Assembly (NCBI GenBank): GCA_914767715.1
Contig: OU612070.1
Location: 17,842,025-17,906,024 of the forward strand
Direction of reading: 5' to 3'
DNA: 64,000 nt
Source: Membranipora membranacea
Lineage: Eukaryota > Bryozoa > Gymnolaemata > Cheilostomatida > Membraniporidae
Below are positions 58,904-64,000 of the stretch, piece by piece. How positions within the stretch are numbered: position 1 is the stretch's first letter; the number at the start of each line of letters is the position of its first letter. The notes beneath the pieces were generated by a model that saw only the letters and a program-made list of their open reading frames with translations, made no database searches and was not told where the DNA came from. The position numbers were made by a program, and so were the translations under genes.

Positions 58904-60589
58904 CCCCACAGTGTTTGTGCATACTACCTGTGATTAGTGTTGTATTGAGCCAGCAAAAATGAAAATGAGCCGAGCCACTGAAATTTCCCTAAATTCGGGT
59001 ACGAGTCGGGTCGAAAAGAGCGGTGAAATGGATTTACATTACGACTTCATAAGTCGATGTCCTACTCCTACACTGTCTTCAGATATCACAATTTAAGAGA
59101 ATGATGGACATTCATCCACTAATCACTAGTGCAATTAGCTAATAGTACATGTTAAGTGTGATTCAGTTTGTAATATATGATCTAGACATAATGAACTATG
59201 TTGAGACCAAGTTTCATCAAATTCTGTCAAGTATTAATCGGATTATAGATGTCTGAAGAAAGCTTTATATAGTGTTGTAAGCCGTTCATAGCAAAAGCAT
59301 GACTAATAGCTATATGTTTTATGATCGTAGAGTCCCTATTTCCCACCTGGATTGATGTTAGTGCCACCAGGCTTGTCAAAATCAAACTTCATTTTACAAA
59401 TAATTGATTATAATTAGAAAATTTAAATATAAAGTCTGTAGTTTGCCATGTAATGACAGTTATTGCAGACAAGTCAATAACAGAAGGTTTCGTGAGCTTC
59501 TGTTATAGCTCAGTAACACACAAAGTATGTCAGTAGATGAAAATAAATGGGCGATTGATCCTCCTGGCACACTAACCACGTTTACCAACAGATATTTTCT
59601 CTTTAATATATTTATTAGTATGGAACAACAGAAAAGCAGCGCATGAATCTCGCCAGAAGTTATAACTTGCCATGCATATTTACAAAATATACAGTTTTAT
59701 CGATAATTATGCCCCGAATCGACTAATTTTAGATACAGCTTCTAATTTTACAATAAAGTGCAATAATCAACAAGCTGTTATACAAAAAAAAATCTGCAAT
59801 ATCATGTATGTTATAATACTCATAACATGTTTAGATAATATAATATAATATTACAAGAAATTTAACAGTGAATGAGTGACAGGCTCTTCGTGTCAAAAAT
59901 AAAATAGTAATGATACATCTCTCATGTACAAAATCTGTTCGCTAGTAATCAAATTATTAATTTTCTAGCAAATAAAATTTAAAAAATTTAATTTAGCTGT
60001 AGGTTACTCTTAACTCATCTATTTGAAACACAAAAATGTTTGGACTCAATCAAATGTTAATAAGCAACAAAATGTCTCATCATACAAGAGAAAGTCAGTT
60101 ATTAGTATGATTATTAAAAGAGAAGATAAATGCTGATACAGCTGGAATACAGAAAAAAATAATCAAAAGTAGATCATTGTCCCAGAGAGTAAGTCACTTA
60201 GCGAGTTACCGAGAGTAAGTCACTCAGCGATTTACTGAGAGTAAGTCACCCAGCGAGTTACTGTAAGTATAGTAATGTGAGGCATATTCGATACAATAAT
60301 AAATGTTACCCGCGGTCAGGCTTATCTCCCTCTTATATCACTAATACACAGTATTCCACTTTCTAACACATTACCTAAACTCCTTCGTCCAATGGTTGCT
60401 TCGCAGTATAAGATGAGGACTGTTTTCAACTCAGACAGTTCCTGCATGCAAATGGTCCAGTGGCTTGAATTGAACTTCTTGAATGTACGATAGCGTTTGA
60501 GCTAGATTAAAGCCTTGTTCACATATTTTTGTACCAAGTCGATCAGACGGTATGAATGGTAAGCCCCAACTCACATATTATTCTCCACC
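58904..60589. other. intergenic/3' flanking stretch
   Basis: It is AT-rich with no coding exon seen. It probably holds the 3' UTR of the minus-strand IRF2BP-like gene and contains a tandem repeat at 60185-60265. Confidence 0.5.
60185..60265. repeat. tandem repeat, GAGAGTAAGTCACTCAGCGA unit
   Basis: Three imperfect copies of a 27-28 bp unit containing GAGAGTAAGTCAC and AGCGAGTTAC. Confidence 0.8.
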
Positions 60590-63500
60590 TCACACACTCT
60601 CTCGCTCCTGTTTAACCCTAACAGGGTGTTTGTCTGCAGAAGGGGGGCGGTCCTTGTCAGTACTGTTAGATGAGCCGACTGGGGAAGGATCAGCGGTAGT
60701 ACTCTCTACTACAGATGGTATTGTGGTATCAGGCTGCCCAGCTGACAGCCTTCCACTGCTGCTACCTCCCTCACTCCTCTCATCACTACTTCGAGGAGGA
60801 GGAGGAGGCTCAACAACACTGCCTCCACTACCACGTGTAGCGTATCTATCATGGCTGTATTTAGGAGCAGTGTATGTATCTAGTATATGCTTTATCTCTG
60901 CCGGTAAGAATGCCCATGGGACTTGGCCCCCGTCCAATGGACACTGCTTTCCACTCGGACAAAATACATCCTTCTTTGTACCTACTGAATACAGAGACAT
61001 TCAATTTCGGCTGTTGTATCTCCCTGTCTAACATCGGCACTCGATGTAGTTTCAGGGACATTCTCATAATCCGTCTAACAAAGCAACAATGCACTATCTC
61101 AGATTACTCAGAGGCATTCAATCCTCCCGAAGGTTTAATTGGCACCCAGACAATTGGCGTAAATACTACCTGCCTAAATTTTAAATACACCTGTTGGCGA
61201 TATTTTTATTAGAGTTAACACAGGAGCAACAATTTTATTAGCTTATATTTGTAGTAACAAAAGGAGTAACCTAACTTCAACTTTGCAGATCTTCTCTTGA
61301 CAACCAAACTTAACTCACATTTTACTTTCATTTCATTTTTTGCCACCAGAACATTCTTATCGAATGAAAATTTTACAGATTAAAAAAAAAGAGTGCATGT
61401 AAACAAGGTCAGGGTTTTTGTTTGAAAGTTGTTATGGCAGTGCTAAGCCTAGCATCTTTATAACATAATTACCTTGTTGATGTTTGATACTGTCTTTGCT
61501 GCAAGGGAAACAGAATCTGTGACCTTTGACTGTGGGACATTGTACGTAATGTGCATCCTCAAGTTGTGAGCAGCACAAGTAACATTTCATCTTATTATCT
61601 ACATTAGATCTCTCTTCTGAGACTGAGCTCCTAGCTGAGCTTGTGGTAGATGTTCTAAAGGGAGTAAGATATCATGGGAAAATAAATTCACCAGTCAGAA
61701 GCATAATAATTTACACTGGTTACATAATTACAAATGGACAATATGGAAAATGTGTTGTGTGGTAGACCAAGAACCTTAAATTGACTTAATTTACCTCATC
61801 AAGGAGTTGTCTGTAACTCATTTTGGTCTTCTACATAATTCCCTGCTGGGTAGATGACTCTTAAAACATTTTATTGTCGAATCAGGGGACTTGCACTGGG
61901 ACCACTTTGTAATCCCGCGGTACACAGACAATATCATATGCTCATATGTATTATACTCACTGCGTTGAGAGGGCTTGTGATTGATTAGCAGCGATCGATG
62001 AAGCCGAGTTGTTATTATTACTAGCTATGGTTGATGAGATACCTCGGAATCCTGCAGAACTAGATGCGGCTACCAGATGAGCTTGCTGATCTGTGGGCGT
62101 TAGCCGCTCAACTAAAGCATCTATACCGGGACGCTGCCTCGATGAGGGGGTACCTACTGTCGTGCTGCCGTTAGTCAACGAAGCTGCTACTCCACCTATA
62201 CAAATATAAATATACCATTATAGCAATTATTAATACAAAGTCATTGGATTTGAAGAATATTCTAGCAGATCATATCATCTCAAAAATCAGGATTTTGAAC
62301 TGCATGGAAATCTGAGACAAAGACGTCATGTCGTGGTATGGTACGCACCAGAAGGCATTTCCTGAGATGGTGATGGCGTAGTAATACTCAATGAGAGACT
62401 GTTTGGTCTCCTGGCAGCAGGGCTAGTCAGTAAAGGAGCTGCAGTGTTCTGAAGTGGAGTGGGTCTTTTAGCTGCAGACGAGGCACCAGCGTCCATCATC
62501 TAAAGTAGAGTGACAGGGTGAGGTGAGCCCATGGTTTAAAACATTCTAATCAAAAATGGGGTAGTATTAAAGTTCAATTCAAGAATGCTAACATGATACA
62601 GCTTCTACATTCATCTATTTGGTGTTAAATGGCTGATAGGATGGTGCATCATGGGACAGCTTTAAGCACTTTTCAAACCCTTGATGGACTTCATGAGGCT
62701 CGTATTGTGTCTCTTGAGCAGCTGTGGCACGTTCAGGTAGCAGGTAGTTTGACTCACTTTGCGTTTAGGAGATTTTCTGTCAGATGATAGAGCAGCTAGT
62801 CCCGTTGGTGACATCTCTGCTCCGGGGTTTAAGGTAAACTTTGGTAGCGCTGGATAGTTAGGATTGACTCGTGGAGTTGGTAAGTGTTCTTCCTTTACCC
62901 TCTCCTGTAATGTAGAATCAATGCCTTAATAGCAACTCTATATTTAAAAAAGAAAATATGCACTTATATGATAGTAATTCCTCTGCGCGTATAAGTGTTT
63001 GTGTATGACACAGTGCCCACGACCTATGTCTTTTATGATCTACTGTAATAATTCTATAATAAAACAATTTTATTCTCATTTGGTACAGCGATGACAGAAT
63101 TAGGGCTGAGTCCCTACCACAGACCTAGGTGGTCTGTCCCAAAGAATTGTATTTTCCACAGGGATGGTCATATAAGTGAAACTCACACAAATTTATTTCA
63201 AAGTTTGGGAAATTTCTGTGTGATTCTCTTAGCTCACATTTTACACATCCTAATCTGACCAACAAAAATGAGTTATTTTAGTTAATTAGTTAATGTTGGA
63301 CTGACACCATCAAATACAAACACAAGCTTGTAATATCCATATTCAACACCATCTTGTCACACCAATTATAATATCGTTGTCCGTCATATGTGTTACAAGT
63401 TTTAGGGATTGGCATTGTAGTTAAGTAGTTTTACACCGTATGATAATAGTGAAAAATTCCACCAGGACTAGCCAAACATTGCATTACCTTTTCATGAATA

Positions 63501-64000
63501 TAATGTGTACAGATATTTTTGACACTTGCTCAACAGCTATGTAGGTTGTCATATCAGGGAGAAGATGCAGAATTGTAGCTTCACAACTTGGAAGTAAAAT
63601 TTCTCAAAGCAACAATATATTGGAGTTGTGAGCGATTGCAAATAAGTAAAAATTCAACACATCATTTTTCAAACATAGAACTTCTGCATACCTATTCGGG
63701 AGTTTCCCTTCAGAGAATTTTCCTGCTTACAAAAATTACACAACAGAAAAAATATAACTAAAACCTTCTATTGCTCAAATCTGAGAAAAAATTCTTTCTC
63801 CCGATCAAATTGGCCAATTTTGCCCACCGACCTTGAATGAGCGGACATTTTCTGGAAGTAGATCACCGATTAGCTTCCAATCACCTGTGTCTGGTCTCAC
63901 TTCGTATTCCAGATACTTGAAGCCGGAGGAGAGAGGACGACTTTGCTCTTTCATAGAGTTGTAATACATCTGCTTAGCGACTCCAGAGGCAGATGTATAT
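60590..64000 (-). CDS. IRF2BP-like transcriptional co-regulator, C-terminal part
   Basis: Six exons join in frame on the minus strand: 63832-64000 (runs off the window), 62758-62904, 62349-62499, 61961-62195, 61473-61654 and 60590-60984. Together they give about 425 residues and a stop. The middle is Ser/Thr/Pro/Ala-rich and disordered, with a basic patch SDRKSPKRK and an Asn/Ser tract. The C-terminal RING-type domain is the identifier: [53 protein letters not shown] and AEIKHIL, matching IRF2BP1/2/L. After it come a short polyproline run and a tail ending VKQERESV. The N-terminal zinc finger would lie outside the window. Family members are nuclear repressors or E3-like proteins. Confidence 0.9.

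Noticed and set aside
60552-61031. 159-codon plus-strand frame
   Set aside because: It is antisense to the IRF2BP-like terminal exon, whose RING motif and splice phases are clear.
1-64000. tRNA and rRNA genes
   Set aside because: No cloverleaf with A and B boxes or rRNA-like stretch was recognised by eye; a tRNAscan or Rfam run would be decisive.

Overview
The window looks like nuclear DNA of an animal. Coding regions are split by GT-AG introns of a few hundred bases, the sequence is AT-rich, and it holds a Fos/ATF3-type bZIP gene, an IRF2BP-like RING gene (a metazoan family), a GT10 fucosyltransferase and a decayed Polinton/Maverick element. An early-branching invertebrate such as a sponge fits, but this is inference only. 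All splice sites below come from reading-frame continuity plus consensus sites; no transcript data were available.

Layout: 84-1218 (+) is the 3' part of an aldo-keto reductase gene. 1219-8850 is largely empty intergenic DNA. 8860-10826 (+) holds a Fos/ATF3-like bZIP gene with a TATA box and several CRE sites. 10827-14640 is mostly noncoding, with one promoter-like patch. 14646-16440 carries candidate exons and a possible 51-residue protein. 17284-22815 (+) is the most unusual part: at least twelve exon-like units, each starting after an AG acceptor and ending at a GT donor, almost all carrying a GGGAGGCC...GGCCTCCC hairpin. The two best-checked units are closed in all three frames, so this looks like a spliced, repeat-exon noncoding RNA locus that I do not recognise. 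28426-32474 (+) is a seven-exon mitochondrial carrier gene, with possible alternative 3' exons at 34700-35304. 35972-43569 (+) is a nine-exon alpha-1,3-fucosyltransferase-like gene. 44205-49267 (-) is a twelve-exon MFS transporter resembling SLC18B1.

49453-58897 is a 9.4-kb degenerate Polinton bounded by a 6-bp target duplication (CACCTC). Its left terminal repeat is expanded into a 271-bp tandem array. It keeps broken polymerase B, integrase and penton-like genes and apparently intact small ORFs plus a packaging ATPase core, and it holds a nested foldback element. 60590-64000 (-) is the 3' part of an IRF2BP-like gene.

A second unexpected pattern runs across the window: very short palindromes (about 18-51 bp) with CA...TG ends, flanked by 7-8 bp direct repeats, at nine sites including one inside the Polinton. 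They behave like extremely small, hAT-like insertions. Further inverted repeats include a TA-flanked MITE, two 76-78 nt precursor-microRNA-sized hairpins and several near-perfect palindromes.
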